Source: Microplitis mediator (taxonomy: Eukaryota; Arthropoda; Insecta; Hymenoptera; Braconidae). Taken from it: 64,000 nt of DNA. The translations under genes were made by a program, and so were the position numbers. Below are positions 12,451 to 23,034 of this stretch, one piece after another. The stretch lies in assembly GCF_029852145.1 (NCBI RefSeq), contig NC_079975.1, forward strand, positions 26,727,364 to 26,791,363. Direction: 5' to 3'. Under the pieces are notes generated by a model. It saw nothing but the letters and a program-made list of their open reading frames with translations. It ran no database searches and was not told where the DNA came from. Numbering within the stretch: position 1 is the first letter of the stretch; each line of letters starts with the position of its first letter.

Positions 12451-13903
12451 TACATATATATAGTACCCGATGCATAACAATATATATTAGAGACTCGTTA
12501 TCGGAATATTGACGTATGTGTATATATTACCAGCATTTATGTCCGTGCAATTGCCGTCGATTAATCTGTATATAAATTCCATAAATAGTTAACCCCATTA
12601 CGAACTTTATTATTATTGTAAATAATAAATTTCGATATTATATTAAATAAATAATATATAAGATTTTTATTACGCAACCGCGACGAAACTTTATCAATAT
12701 TATTTCCATTTTGTTATTGTGTTTCTTTGACATAAAAGAAAAAAAACATTGAGTATTCATGTCATTCGTGGTGAAAAGGATCAAAAGTATTATCCATCAG
12801 GAATTCGATTTCTCATCGTCATCATCCAGACTTAGTATTTGAGTTTTATTATTATTTTATCTTAGTATTGGTGAGGTGTTGACGTGGGCGTTAAAGAATA
12901 TAATATAACATATATCACATATATAACAGATCGCTAAGTATATAAGAAAGATATAATATTATCCCTGAAGAAGGATATTCATACAAAGTTGTAAAGCCTA
13001 TTCTACATCACGTTTCGCGGATTTATTTTAAAATTCCCTACAACTTCTTAGACTTTTAAATATTTTTTTTTATTTATTCTCGAAAGCTGATAAGTCATCG
13101 CTAAAATTATTTTTGTGGGACTAAAGAGAGAAAATAAAAATTGAGTAATTGGGACTCCAAAATTTTAAGAAAAATTCAAAATCTGAAATTTTTGGTGACC
13201 GGAATTTTTTATTTCAAATTTTACCCCTTCCATTTTTTATTGAGGGAATTAAATTATTTTTTAATGACTGGGCATTTTTTTTTAATGAAATAATAATTTG
13301 GAGCAATGAGATGAGAAAATCTTCAAAGAAAATATTGGGTGTTTTTTTTTTAGGCTGTTTTACTTTCCCGCCTTTTTTAAAATTATTAATAATTGAATAT
13401 TTACGTTTTTAAATTCGGAAGAAAAAGGATTAATTTAAAAAATACGGTCAGTAAGTACGAATCTTGAAACGAAGCCAATTGTCATTAATTATGAGCATCT
13501 AGAGAAGTTCATTCGCCGAACCCCGGTGGCCACTTGACGCCTTTTTCATTTTCCTAATATAAAATACCAGTTACACAACTTTATGAGCAGTTATCGAACA
13601 ATAATAATAATAATTCCACCTTCCACGGAGTAAAAATTTACAGCCCGACGATTTGAAATTATTTATAGACAGTAATAAAAATTTTCGCCCAATGAATTTA
13701 CAGCTCAAATAATTACAGATTTACATTCCCAACTTTACTAGTAAACAAAATTTTAATTTTCATAAAACAGTCAAGATTTTCCAAGAAAATTTTCTTCGAA
13801 TTTTTTAGTTGAATAAATCGCGTAAGTGAAAATTTTTCTTTGGCTGCGCATTTTCCGCTTATTCGAGAATGGAAAAGAAAAAAAAATTGATACCAGATAT
13901 TTA
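12451..13903. other. Gene-free stretch
   Basis: An 87-codon frame at 13149-13412 is AT-rich and has no recognisable motif. Nothing else stands out. Confidence 0.5.
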
Positions 13904-14432
13904 CACTGTAAAAAATTCGCGAAGTGAATGCGGATTAATTGCACACATTTGCACACATGCACACATTTGCACACATGCACACATTTGTACACATGCACAC
14001 ATTTGCACACATGCACACATTTGCACACATGCACACATTTGCACACATGCACACATTTGCACACACGCGGACACACACGCAGATATTTGCACACATCCGA
14101 ACACACACAAGCACACATTCGCACACACAAACACCTGCACACACCCAAACACACACATGCACGCAAACACACACTCGCACACACACACATTGTTTAGCAG
14201 TTTAATATAAATTAATATAAATTTATTTAAGTATTAAAACTCCGGACCGGAGTGAATTGGGAGTGAAATAAAATCCGCGTCACTCCGCAATCACTCCGCT
14301 AAAAAAAACTCTCAATTCACTCCGCATGCGGAGTGATTTTTTTTAAAACTCCGGAACTCCGACTGGCGGAGTGAATCCGGAGTGAATTCGGATTTAATTT
14401 CAATTCGAATTCACTCCGGATTTTTTACAGTG
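13904..14432. mobile_element. CACTGTAAAAAAT TIR element carrying a microsatellite
   Basis: The left end CACTGTAAAAAATTCGCG and right end ATTTTTTACAGTG are inverted, and the right part has the GGAGTGAATT / AATTCACTCC repeats seen in the sister copy 23789-24217. TA precedes it (13902-13903); the right flank is TT, probably a mutated TA. Relative to the sister copy it has gained the 18-bp repeat array 13940-14190. Confidence 0.75.
13940..14190. repeat. 18-bp GCACACATTTGCACACAT tandem repeat, decaying to (ACAC)n
   Basis: The unit GCACACATTTGCACACAT repeats about seven times and then degrades into CACACA-rich text. Open frames of 80-140 codons in all six frames are by-products of the 18-bp period. 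Confidence 0.9.
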
Positions 14433-15495
14433 TTGTAACGACTTTTATTCAAATATACTTTTACTTAACATATATATGTGTGTAAATATATATATGTAAA
14501 GTTATACAGTCAAACTATTTGAATTTTTTCATTTTTTTTTTACCGAGTTTTTATGTACAGGTCGCAGTGGCGACCATACTCTGACCTAGACTACTGGTAA
14601 CACTAAAGTTTCAGGTTGCAATATTGCATAACAAAATTGCGTCCACAAATGCCAGTTTGATAACTTTGTTTTCATTTTAAACCAGAGATCCGAGTGATAA
14701 AACTCTAAGTACTCATTGAAACTACGGAATTTCAAAATTACTTTTTTTTATTTATTTTTTAATTTCAATTTGAAATAATACGCATCTTCTATAAATAGAA
14801 TGAAAAATAAAAAATACCATTTACAATAAATATCGTGCTCATAAAAGGGAGAAGGAAAAAGTGAATATTTTTCTTTGTTGTAATAAATTTCATCCCCTCG
14901 AAACAATGGAATGTCGCGATTTCTCTCGTGGAATTGAATCATTTTTTATATACATATATATTTATATATATTTATCTTTATCACTTGTAGCAACCTTTTT
15001 TATTCCGTTAAAAATCTCAGTGAATTTAGAAAGCTAATAAAAGTATACAGTTTTTGTCAAATTTTATTTAAAATAAATTTTTATAAAAAATAATATCCCT
15101 CCGGGTACTTTCTTATGCCCATAAGTATAAATAATATGGCGGAAAAAATAATATCGACGCCAAGTTTTACGCTATCGAGAGGGTGATATTTATTTGCCGG
15201 AAGGAAAACTATGTTCGAATATATATATCGACATATATGTATGCTTGATGTATATCTATTTATAGTAGATATTTGGACCGAGAAAATTGTATCGGTTCTG
15301 TCAAAAAAAACATCCGTATTTTTTTTTTAAAATATAAATTCCGTTTATTTATTTTTTTAAATAAATTTATGCCGCCATAAACTGCCAATAAGTAAAACAG
15401 ATTTTTAAATCCATTTTTTTTCACCTGCTTGGACTGAGGTATTTTTCAAAATTTTTTAAGTAAAAAATTTTTACTCAAAATAAATATTATTTATA
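14433..15495. other. Gene-free stretch
   Basis: AT-rich, with (TA)n runs near 14470-14500 and 14945-14980. No gene seen. Confidence 0.5.
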
Positions 15496-16589
15496 CACTG
15501 TAAAAAATCACCGGGGTAAGTCCAAACGGTGTAGGTGTTAAAATCGGCGGTGTTAAATTTCAACATCGAAAGCGGTGTGAAAATAACGCCGCCACCGGTG
15601 TAAGTATTCTGTACCGGTGTTAAAAAAAATTCTCCGGTGTTAAAATAACACCGCCACTGGTGTAAATATTCTGTACCGGTGTCAAAATAACACCGCCGCT
15701 GGTGTAGATATTCTGTACCTGTGTTAAAAAAAATTATCCGGTGTTAAAATAACACCGCTACCGGTGTAAATATTCTAAACCGGTGTTAAAATAACACCGC
15801 CGCTGGTGTAAATATTCTGTACCGGTGTTAAAAAAATTCTCCGGTGTTAAAATAACACCGCTGCCGGTGTAAATATTCTAAACCGGTGTTAAAATAACAC
15901 CGCCGCTGGTGTAAATATTCTGTACCGGTGTTAAAAAAAATTCTCCGGTGTTAAAATAACACCGCTGCCGGTGTAAATATTCTAAACCGGTGTTAAAATA
16001 ACACCGCCGCTGGTGTAAATATTCTGTACCGGTGTTAAAAAAAATTCTCCGGTGTTAAAATAACACCGCTGCCGGTGTAAATATTCTAAACCGGTGTTAA
16101 AATAACACCGCCGCTGGTGTAAATATTCTGTACCGGTGTTAAAAAAAATTCTCCGGTGTTAAAATAACACCGCTGCCGGTGTAAATATTCTAGACCGGTA
16201 TTAAAATAACACCGCCGCTGGTGTAGATATTCTGTACCGGTGTTAAAATATTTTACTTTGTGAATATTTTTACTTACTCGATCACTATACTTGTTAATAA
16301 ATGATATTCTTTAATTATTTTTTCAAAGAACTGACATTTTTTGTGTTTTATAATCTTTAAAGTTAATACTCCAAGCGGACGCAGTTTATCCTGCCTTTAC
16401 ACCGGTATTACTCCGCTTTTACACCGGTTATCCCGCTTTTACACCGATGTTACTCCGTTTTTACACCGGTTACCTCGCTTTTACACCGTCTCCGATTTAA
16501 CACCGGTATTTTTAACACCAGTGTAATTTTATTTTAACACCTGGCGGAGTTAAAATGAGTCCCCTTTTAACACCGCTCTTTTTACAGTG
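15496..16589. mobile_element. CACTGTAAAAAATCACCGG TIR element with internal tandem array
   Basis: It runs from CACTGTAAAAAATCACCGGG to CTCTTTTTACAGTG and is flanked by TA (15494-15495, 16590-16591). Most of the left half is a tandem array whose units carry ACCGGTGTTAAAATAACACC and GGTGTAAATATTCT, with a period of about 104 bp. The right part holds a non-repeated block (16255-16400) shared with the second copy 17760-18492, followed by inverted TTTACACCGG motifs. No transposase frame is present. Confidence 0.85.
15590..16245. repeat. ~104-bp tandem array inside the element
   Basis: At least five repeats of a two-part unit, alternating CGCCGCTGGTGTAAATATTC and CGCTGCCGGTGTAAATATTC. The central copies are nearly identical, which points to recent expansion. 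Confidence 0.85.
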
Positions 16590-16591
16590 TA

Positions 16592-17759
16592 AGAATGACG
16601 AAAAAGTAAATAACGCGTTGATTACTTCCGTTAATTATAAAAAATTTTGAATATTTAATTACGAAAAATATTTATTGATACAATAAATAACAAGACAATA
16701 CGCGGCCGTTAAATTACATGCCGCGTGATAAATAATTAAATTTATAATTAAATTTTCCCACTTCGCATTAAAAAAAACCGTGAATTTGTTTCGACCATCA
16801 AAGGTTAGCATAAAGCATTTAGATGTAGTTTATGGTTCGCGTATTCACAAGAATGAAGGATGAATGGTTGCAGCAAGAGGATTGAGTTATGGACATAAAT
16901 AGAATAGTAAAACAACTCAACTCGAGAATTCGTCTCTCAACTCGTATATTTAATAAAAGCTTTGTCGTAAAATACGGTAACAAGCTTCGTTCACGTGGAT
17001 CTACATGTCCGTTACGTGGGTTGTTGTTGTTATTGTGGTATGCAAGGGCTAGTAAAGCAGACTTTGAGTACTTGTAGCACTTGGGTGGCTATTTTCACTT
17101 CAATTATAATTCATGGAAAACGAAATTGTCGCAGCCAATCAACCCCCCGTCGTTAAAATTCCCTTTTTATACTCATATATACATGATCTTATTCATGCTG
17201 AGTTTCCTTTGATGACTAGATCTTTTTATTTTTGAATATTTGCTTGTTACCTTGTTTTATATGTTTAGTTATTTTATAAAAAAAAAACTTACCGATCGCT
17301 GTAGAAACTCCTAAAATCCGTGTAAAAATATCAAGATTTGAATCAAATGTTTTGGGAAATTCATTATTCACATTTTGATCTGCAGTAACTTCAAAATCTT
17401 TGCCGTAACTAAGCATCATTAGACCGTTAAGGGCGTCAGAGCCTTTTCATTAAACATAAAAAAGTTTAAGTATAACGAGGGAAAAAAAAGATTGAGCAAG
17501 TTGGAAAAAAAATTTTAAGTAAGTAATTTGTAAGCTGTAAGTTATTTTCCTCACTAAAAAAGTTGTCGAGTTTAAGAACTCGTGATTGTGATTATGATGA
17601 CAAAAGCACGTGTCCGTGTTGCAAGATCGCGCGCTACTGAGCTACTGAGTTGAGGGTGAAATCAAGATTTACCAGCATCCCCGCGGCTGAAATCTCGATT
17701 CTGCGCCCGTTAACTATCTACATTTTATTAATATTTCGATTTTTTTAATTATGTATTTA
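16592..17759. other. Mostly non-coding stretch between two related elements
   Basis: The only candidate coding signal is a short frame with a good splice donor on the minus strand (17293-17419), listed separately. Confidence 0.5.
17293..17419 (-). CDS. Possible orphan first coding exon, unidentified
   Basis: Two adjacent ATGs at 17419 open a frame of 42 codons of mixed, non-repetitive composition. It ends at a consensus donor G|GTAAGT (17292 downward). No following exon was found at lower coordinates, which are filled with repeats. I do not recognise the protein. It could be the first exon of a gene with very long introns, a relic, or chance. Confidence 0.2.
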
Positions 17760-18492
17760 CACTGTATAAAATCACCGGGGTAAGTCCAAACGGTGTAGGT
17801 GTTAAAATTATCGGTGTTAAATTTACCCCCGAAAGCGGTGTTAAAATAACGCCGCCACCGGTGTAGATATTCTTTACCGGTGTTAAAAGATTTTACTGAT
17901 GTGGAAATATTTTTACACTGTAAAAAATCACCGGGGTAAGTCCAAACGGTGTAGGTGTTAAAATTATCGGTGTTAAATTTACCCCCGAAAGCGGTGTGAA
18001 AATAACGCCGCCACCGGTGTAAATATTCTGTACCGGTGTTAAAATAACGCCGCCACCGGTGTAAATATTCTAGTCCGGTGTTAAAATAACGCCGCCACCG
18101 GTATAAATATTCTAGACCGGTGTTAAAATAACGCCGCCGCCGGTGTAGACATTCTTTACCAGTGTTAAAATATTTTATTTTGTGAATATTTTTACTTACT
18201 CGATCACTATACTTGTTAATAAATGATATTCTTTATTAATTTTCATAAAGTACTGACATTTTTTGTGTTTTATAATCTTTAAAGTTAATAATCCAAGCGG
18301 ACGCAGTTTACCCTGCTTTTACACCGGTTACCCCGCTTTTACACCGATGTTACTCCGTTTTTACACCGGTTACACCGCCTTTACACCGATTTTACTCCGC
18401 TTTTACACCGGTTACCCCGCTTTAACACCGGTATTTTTAACACCGGACGGAGTTAAAATGAGTCCATTTTTGACACCGCTCTTTTTACAGTG
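17760..18492. mobile_element. Second CACTGTA...CACCGG element, with a duplicated left end
   Basis: It is flanked by TA (17758-17759, 18493-18494) and shares with 15496-16589 both ends and the block around 18180-18300. A second complete left terminus, CACTGTAAAAAATCACCGGG, starts at 17916 after TA. This is either a copy inserted into a copy or a tandem duplication. It has far fewer GGTGTTAAAATAAC units than the first copy. Confidence 0.8.
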
Positions 18493-18603
18493 TATATATA
18501 TCATCAATATGTTATACATTTTACATAATAATAATAATAATTATTATAAATTTATTATCATAAATGGAAAAAAATTGTTTTATAAAATAGAATTTAAAAT
18601 TTA

Positions 18604-18722
18604 AGTATTCCCTGAGCTCGAAAATGTATCCACAACAATATTTCCGAGCTCAAGGAGCTCGAAAACAGTGGGAAGTTTTGGGGCTGGCCCGCAGGGTCAA
18701 CCGATAGGCCGATTTTTTTTCT
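18604..18722. repeat. Dispersed repeat fragment (GGCTGGCCCGCAGGG)
   Basis: The text GGGAAGTTTTGGGGCTGGCC with CCGCAGGGTCAAC matches 42081-42192 closely, marking two copies of one dispersed repeat. Confidence 0.7.
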
Positions 18723-19049
18723 ACAGAGAAACCTCTACCCTCCATAGTCCCAACAAAAGCTTGGAATTTTTTCCCCACCAGTTTCTTCCCCCACCACCGT
18801 AATACAGTCGACTCTGTCTAAAGGTTCCACGTCGGGACAGGACCCAAAGAGACCCATTGCCTAAAGGTTCCCTCCCCACCATCAGCACTTCCCCTACAAT
18901 ATATTCCCCTCGAGCCGAGGCGCACGCTAAAACGAACACATTGCGCAGTAAACATAACCTCAAAAAACGTGCATTTAAAGTTAGCGCTCAAAAACTGAAT
19001 TGTGATTCGTCACTCGAAAAGCGGGTGGGGGAATATCCGGGAACCTTGA
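18723..19049. other. Gene-free stretch with a duplicated C-rich segment
   Basis: The segment around 18750-18808 (GCTTGGAATTTTTTCCCCAC, TTCTTCCCCCACCACCGTAA) occurs again at 19605-19652. Both strands have open frames of 69-80 codons here, but they lie in this repeat and have no motif. Confidence 0.5.
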
Positions 19050-19527
19050 TCTGTGATTATACCTAATAACCTATCGCTAGTAACTAACACTGTTTACATT
19101 TTTTTAACAACTCTCATGACCACTTTCTTTAGTATTAATCGTCTTTCTTACCGCAAAAAAATACTTAGCAATTATGGCTACTTTAGTTCCTTGCGAGCGA
19201 TTGTTTTCGCATGCCGGAATTATTGCTACTCATAGAAAATGCCGTTTATCTCCAAAACATTTAAATATGTTAGTTTTTTCAAAGTCTGTTATTAATGACA
19301 TGGTTTCCATAATTCAATACGCGTATTTCGTGACAAAATTGTTGTTCTTGTATGTTAATATAGCTTAACAGTATGGATTTGTTGAAATAAAAGAATGATA
19401 GAATAACTGAAAAGAAATCGATTAAAATCGATTGTGAACAACGATTAATCGATTGTTATAATTACCAAAATTACGATTAATCAAAAAATCGAACATCGAT
19501 TTTTTGAATTCTGTTTCCATCCCTATA
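19050..19527 (+). pseudogene. hAT transposon remnant: C-terminal dimerisation region and 3' TIR
   Basis: One frame (about 19174-19368) reads VPCERLFSHAGIIATHRKCR followed by LSPKHLNMLVF, the conserved C-terminal dimerisation motif of hAT transposases. The upstream part of this transposase appears in a different frame or is missing, so the gene is broken. The remnant ends at about 19527 with a sequence that reads TAGGGATGGAAACAG on the minus strand, a typical hAT terminal repeat. The matching left terminus was not found. It lies just upstream of the ankyrin/PRANC gene. Confidence 0.75.
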
Positions 19528-19595
19528 CTATCTGACATAGTGGCCAGTTCTGTTTTTTTCGAGTAAAGGGCTGAAAAAATATCCTAATATAGTAG

Positions 19596-19765
19596 TCCCA
19601 ATGAAAGCTTGGAATTTTTTCCCCACCAGTTTCTTCCCCCACCACCGTAATATTAGAATAAGCTCATACGTCATTTAATGTTCGCATGTGCCAAACCAAC
19701 ATTTAAAGGGAGGGGGAAGAAACTGTGGTGCGAAAAAAGTCCCAAGTTTTCATCGGGACGACTTT
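19596..19765. repeat. Inverted repeat upstream of the ankyrin gene
   Basis: The left arm at about 19596-19655 (GTCCCAATGAAAGCTTGG, CAGTTTCTTCCCCCACCACC) recurs in reverse at about 19708-19765 (GGGGGAAGAAACTGTGGTG, CCCAAGTTTTCATCGGGAC). The left arm is also duplicated directly at 18745-18810. The repeat ends about 75 bases before the start codon of the ankyrin gene and probably contains its promoter. Confidence 0.7.
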
Positions 19766-19840
19766 AAATACCCCGACACAAATTCATAGTTTAGAGTGCG
19801 TTCATTTAAAAGTCGGACTAGTGAAAGTGTTGTGATCAAG

Positions 19841-21598
19841 ATGTCGACAATTACGAAAAATCATTTGATGTCAACAATCTTCAAGGACGATACTAAAGAG
19901 TTGAAAAAATTATTAAAGTCATCAAAATTGTCTCAACTTCCTGTTCTTCGTGGTGGTTATGATTTACTGAAAATGGCAGTTAGACGGAAACGTGTAAAAG
20001 CAGCCGAATTATTGTCTAAAAAAATAAAAATATCAAATAAAGTAAAATTTGATCGTCCATCAAATTTTCTGCTCCACGACGCCGTTCGATTACGACAGTC
20101 TAAAGTTGTTAAAATACTTGTAAGTAGAGGCGCAAACGTAAATTCACATATAAGAAATGGGATGACTCCTCTGCATATTGCATCCAAGTATGGATGTCTC
20201 AAGATAATGGATCATCTTCTAAAAAACGGTGCGGATGTAAACTCAAGATGTACAGGACCATATTTTCTTGGGTACACACCACTGCACTTTGCCTGCCAAT
20301 CAAATAAACTGAACTGCGCAAAGTTACTCATTGAAAACAATGCAACTGTGGTTCCAAAAAACCGTGACGACATTAATCCGATCCATATTTCAACGTGTTT
20401 CCTTATGTTAAAAATAACGGCTCTGTTATTAAAGTACGGTGCTTATGTTAGTGTTGACGTTCGACTTGATAAGAAATATTACTTCATTGAAGGCTTTGTT
20501 TTGGATACAAATAATATTTATAAAAAGGTACGAGAAGCTACATACATACATGCGCTCAAAAGTCTCACTTTACTACATTACGCAGTTTTTCGTAATGCTG
20601 CATCTATTGTAAAGTTACTAATAAAATATGAGGCTGATATAGATCTTTCAAATAACTGTGGCGAATATCCATTAATAGATGCCGTAAGAAACACTAACCT
20701 TCAGATGGTTAAGCTTTTATTGGACAATGGAGCTGTTATCAAATTCGATGCCGATAGACCCACAATAACCTATTATGTGCTCGCATCTAATAGAATTATG
20801 AAATCACTCTATTGTAAGCACGAATATAGTTTGGCCAATGAAAAATTAGAAATTATCAAGATGCTAATACGTAAAGGAGCAATTTTTGATAATCCAGAGT
20901 TCGACAAGAATTTTCTTAATCGGAGTATTTACTGCGGGTACAGAGATATTGCTAATTATCTTATGAACTGTACCCATTACAATTATTATCAAACAGAAGA
21001 TTGGGGACTCGATCTTGTTCCTTTTAAAGAAGACAAAGTTACGCCAGATATTGCCGGAGATACGGAGTACATCATGAAACGAAAACTCGAAATTAAAGAG
21101 CTTGCTTACGATGTGATATACCGAAGGATATTAAGAATTTCCGTAGGTGCTGAGGGCCCAACATTTAATGCAGACGACATATTTGGAGTGGGAAATAGAA
21201 TTGGAGTCACTGATGAAGAACATAGAAGTAGAGTTCTTGAACAATGGGCAGAAATTCGAGGGATCGCGGAGGACCTAACTTGTGAAAAAATTTGTGACAC
21301 TACAGTTACACTTTTCGATATTCTCAACTTCAGAATGGACAGATTAGTTAAGTTTGCAGCTAATGAAGATGTTAGAACGTTATGTTTGGATAGTTATAAA
21401 GAAAAATATCCTATGCACTATTTTAGGATTGAATCACGCTTACGGAACGCTATTTTCAAAAGCAAGAAAATAGAAAAGTGCAATAATATGCTTTATTTCT
21501 TATTTGATAATGAATTGCCATATGACTGTTGTGAAAAAATCACCTCGTATTTAACTTTGAATGAATATGTATATATATCAAATTTTGACAATCAATAA
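19841..21598 (+). CDS. Ankyrin-repeat protein with C-terminal PRANC/F-box-like motif
   Basis: Single exon of 585 codons. The frame is open upstream to 19796 but the first ATG is at 19841, with A at -3. Ankyrin repeats fill roughly residues 75-370, with signatures such as NGMTPLHIASKYGCLKIMDH and GYTPLHFACQSNKLNCAKLL. The last 100 residues end in LPYDCCEKITSYLTLNEY, the F-box-like motif of PRANC domains. PRANC-ankyrin proteins are known from poxviruses, Wolbachia and parasitoid wasps such as Nasonia; the pox proteins use this motif to dock on SCF ubiquitin ligases, so a substrate adaptor role is inferred here. It has no signal peptide or membrane segment. It is uninterrupted and alone in a transposon-rich tract, next to a hAT relic. 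A TTTAAATA box at 19763 could be a TATA element. Much longer than bracovirus ankyrins. Confidence 0.88.
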   Translation: MSTITKNHLMSTIFKDDTKELKKLLKSSKLSQLPVLRGGYDLLKMAVRRKRVKAAELLSKKIKISNKVKFDRPSNFLLHDAVRLRQSKVVKILVSRGANVNSHIRNGMTPLHIASKYGCLKIMDHLLKNGADVNSRCTGPYFLGYTPLHFACQSNKLNCAKLLIENNATVVPKNRDDINPIHISTCFLMLKITALLLKYGAYVSVDVRLDKKYYFIEGFVLDTNNIYKKVREATYIHALKSLTLLHYAVFRNAASIVKLLIKYEADIDLSNNCGEYPLIDAVRNTNLQMVKLLLDNGAVIKFDADRPTITYYVLASNRIMKSLYCKHEYSLANEKLEIIKMLIRKGAIFDNPEFDKNFLNRSIYCGYRDIANYLMNCTHYNYYQTEDWGLDLVPFKEDKVTPDIAGDTEYIMKRKLEIKELAYDVIYRRILRISVGAEGPTFNADDIFGVGNRIGVTDEEHRSRVLEQWAEIRGIAEDLTCEKICDTTVTLFDILNFRMDRLVKFAANEDVRTLCLDSYKEKYPMHYFRIESRLRNAIFKSKKIEKCNNMLYFLFDNELPYDCCEKITSYLTLNEYVYISNFDNQ

Positions 21599-21604
21599 AA
21601 AACA

Positions 21605-21922
21605 CACGGAAAAAAATAAACTTTAAAAATTAGTGTTTGAAATTATAACCCGGAACCCGGGTATCAATATGGGGAATTTTAACATTCCAAATAATAAATT
21701 TTATTATACGTGTCGTCAATTTTCTAAGTATCAGTTACGTTTTTTGAAGTACAAATAGTAATTTTACTTGCGTAGACAATAAATTTTCATACTTATCCTG
21801 TAATTATTCACGTTTTTTAATCATAAATAAAAAAATTACTATTTAGAATGATGGTATTTACTGATCACTTTATCATTTTTTTACTTGTCGTTCTTAAATT
21901 ATATAGTTCATTTTTTTCCGTG
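21605..21922. mobile_element. CACGGAAAAAAA TIR element, uninterrupted copy
   Basis: It starts CACGGAAAAAAATAAACT and ends AGTTCATTTTTTTCCGTG, inverted termini of about 18 bp. It is 318 bp, non-coding, and carries the text CCCGGAACCCGGGTATCAAT. It is the intact reference for the interrupted copy at 23726-24469. It begins 6 bases after the stop codon of the ankyrin gene, so it probably forms part of that gene's 3' end. Confidence 0.8.
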
Positions 21923-21996
21923 CACAAAAAAACGAAAAATAATTGCTTCCTTTATTTTTATTCCCAACTGCCTGGGTAAAAAAAATTATATATATA

Positions 21997-23032
21997 GGGG
22001 AGGGTGGGGCAGAGCGGCCCCCCTAAGCCAATTATTATTTTTTGTGGCTTTCAACCATAAGATCACTTTACTTTTGTCCTATTTCGAACAAATTTATGGA
22101 CATTTTGCCAAAATTCTGAAAAAACAAAATTTTTTTTGTGGGGCAGAGCGGCCCCCCTCCAAAAAGTGATAAAAAATTTTTTTTTTTTCGTTTTTTTTTT
22201 TTTTAAATTGTTTTCATCATTAAGAATGTATTTCTTTCTCTTGACAACTATTTTTGGTTTTATATTACTCGAAAAAAATTTTTTAAAGCGTAAAAAATCG
22301 TTCACTCTCGATTACCTTAATTACTAATTGTTATTTAATAAAAAAAAAAATTCATTCTATAATTTTACTTTATTTCAGAGCGGCCCCCCTGAAATTTTGA
22401 CCAAAAAAAAATTTTTTTTTTTTTCGACTGATTACTATAAACCCGATATGTTTGCGCATTTTTACCCCTACGCATGACATTTGGGGCAAAATGGACAAGC
22501 CCAAAATTTTGAAAAAGTGATTTTTTCATATTTTTATCGTCAAATTAAAAAAAATGATTATAATTCCACATTTCTAGCCCTACGCATAACACCTGGGGCA
22601 AAATGGACCAGCCGAAACTTCCGAAAAAATTATTTTTTTTAGTTGATAAATTTTTGAAATAAAGTAAAATTATAGAATTGATTTTTTTTTTTATTAAATA
22701 ACAATTAGTAATTAAGGTAATCGAGAGTGAACGATTTTTTACGCTTTAAAAAATTTTTTTCGAGTAATATAAAACCAAAAATAGTTGTCAAGAAAAAGAA
22801 ATACATTCTTAATGATGAAAACAATTTAAAAAAAAAAAAACGAAAAAAAAAAATTTTTTATCATTTTTTGGACGGGGGCCGCTCTGCCCCACAAAAAAAA
22901 ATTGTTTTTTCAGAATTTTGGCAAAATGTCCATAAATTTGTTCGAAATAGGACAAAAGTAAAGTGATCTTATGGTTCAAAGCCACAAAAAATAATAATTG
23001 GCGTAGGGGGGCCGCTCTGCCCCACCCTCCCC
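21997..23032. mobile_element. Rearranged GGGGAGGG element with ~380-bp inverted arms
   Basis: Bases 21997-22376 equal the left half of the 4046-4794 element. Bases 22377-23032 equal a nearly full copy in reverse, missing its last 14 or so bases. Both outer ends are therefore the same left terminus, making a palindrome with arms of about 380 bp, flanked by TA on each side (21995-21996, 23033-23034). The isolated opposite terminus appears at 23650-23696. Confidence 0.75.
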
Positions 23033-23034
23033 TA

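Noticed and set aside
13771..14210. Overlapping frames of 83-139 codons on both strands, Cys- or His/Thr-rich
   Set aside because: They result from the 18-bp repeat, whose length is a multiple of three, leaving all frames open.
19796..19840. N-terminal extension of the ankyrin gene
   Set aside because: It would need a GTG start; the first ATG is at 19841 in a good context.
19841..21598. Polydnavirus (bracovirus) proviral gene
   Set aside because: Bracovirus ankyrins are much shorter and lack PRANC; no excision motifs or neighbouring virulence genes were seen.
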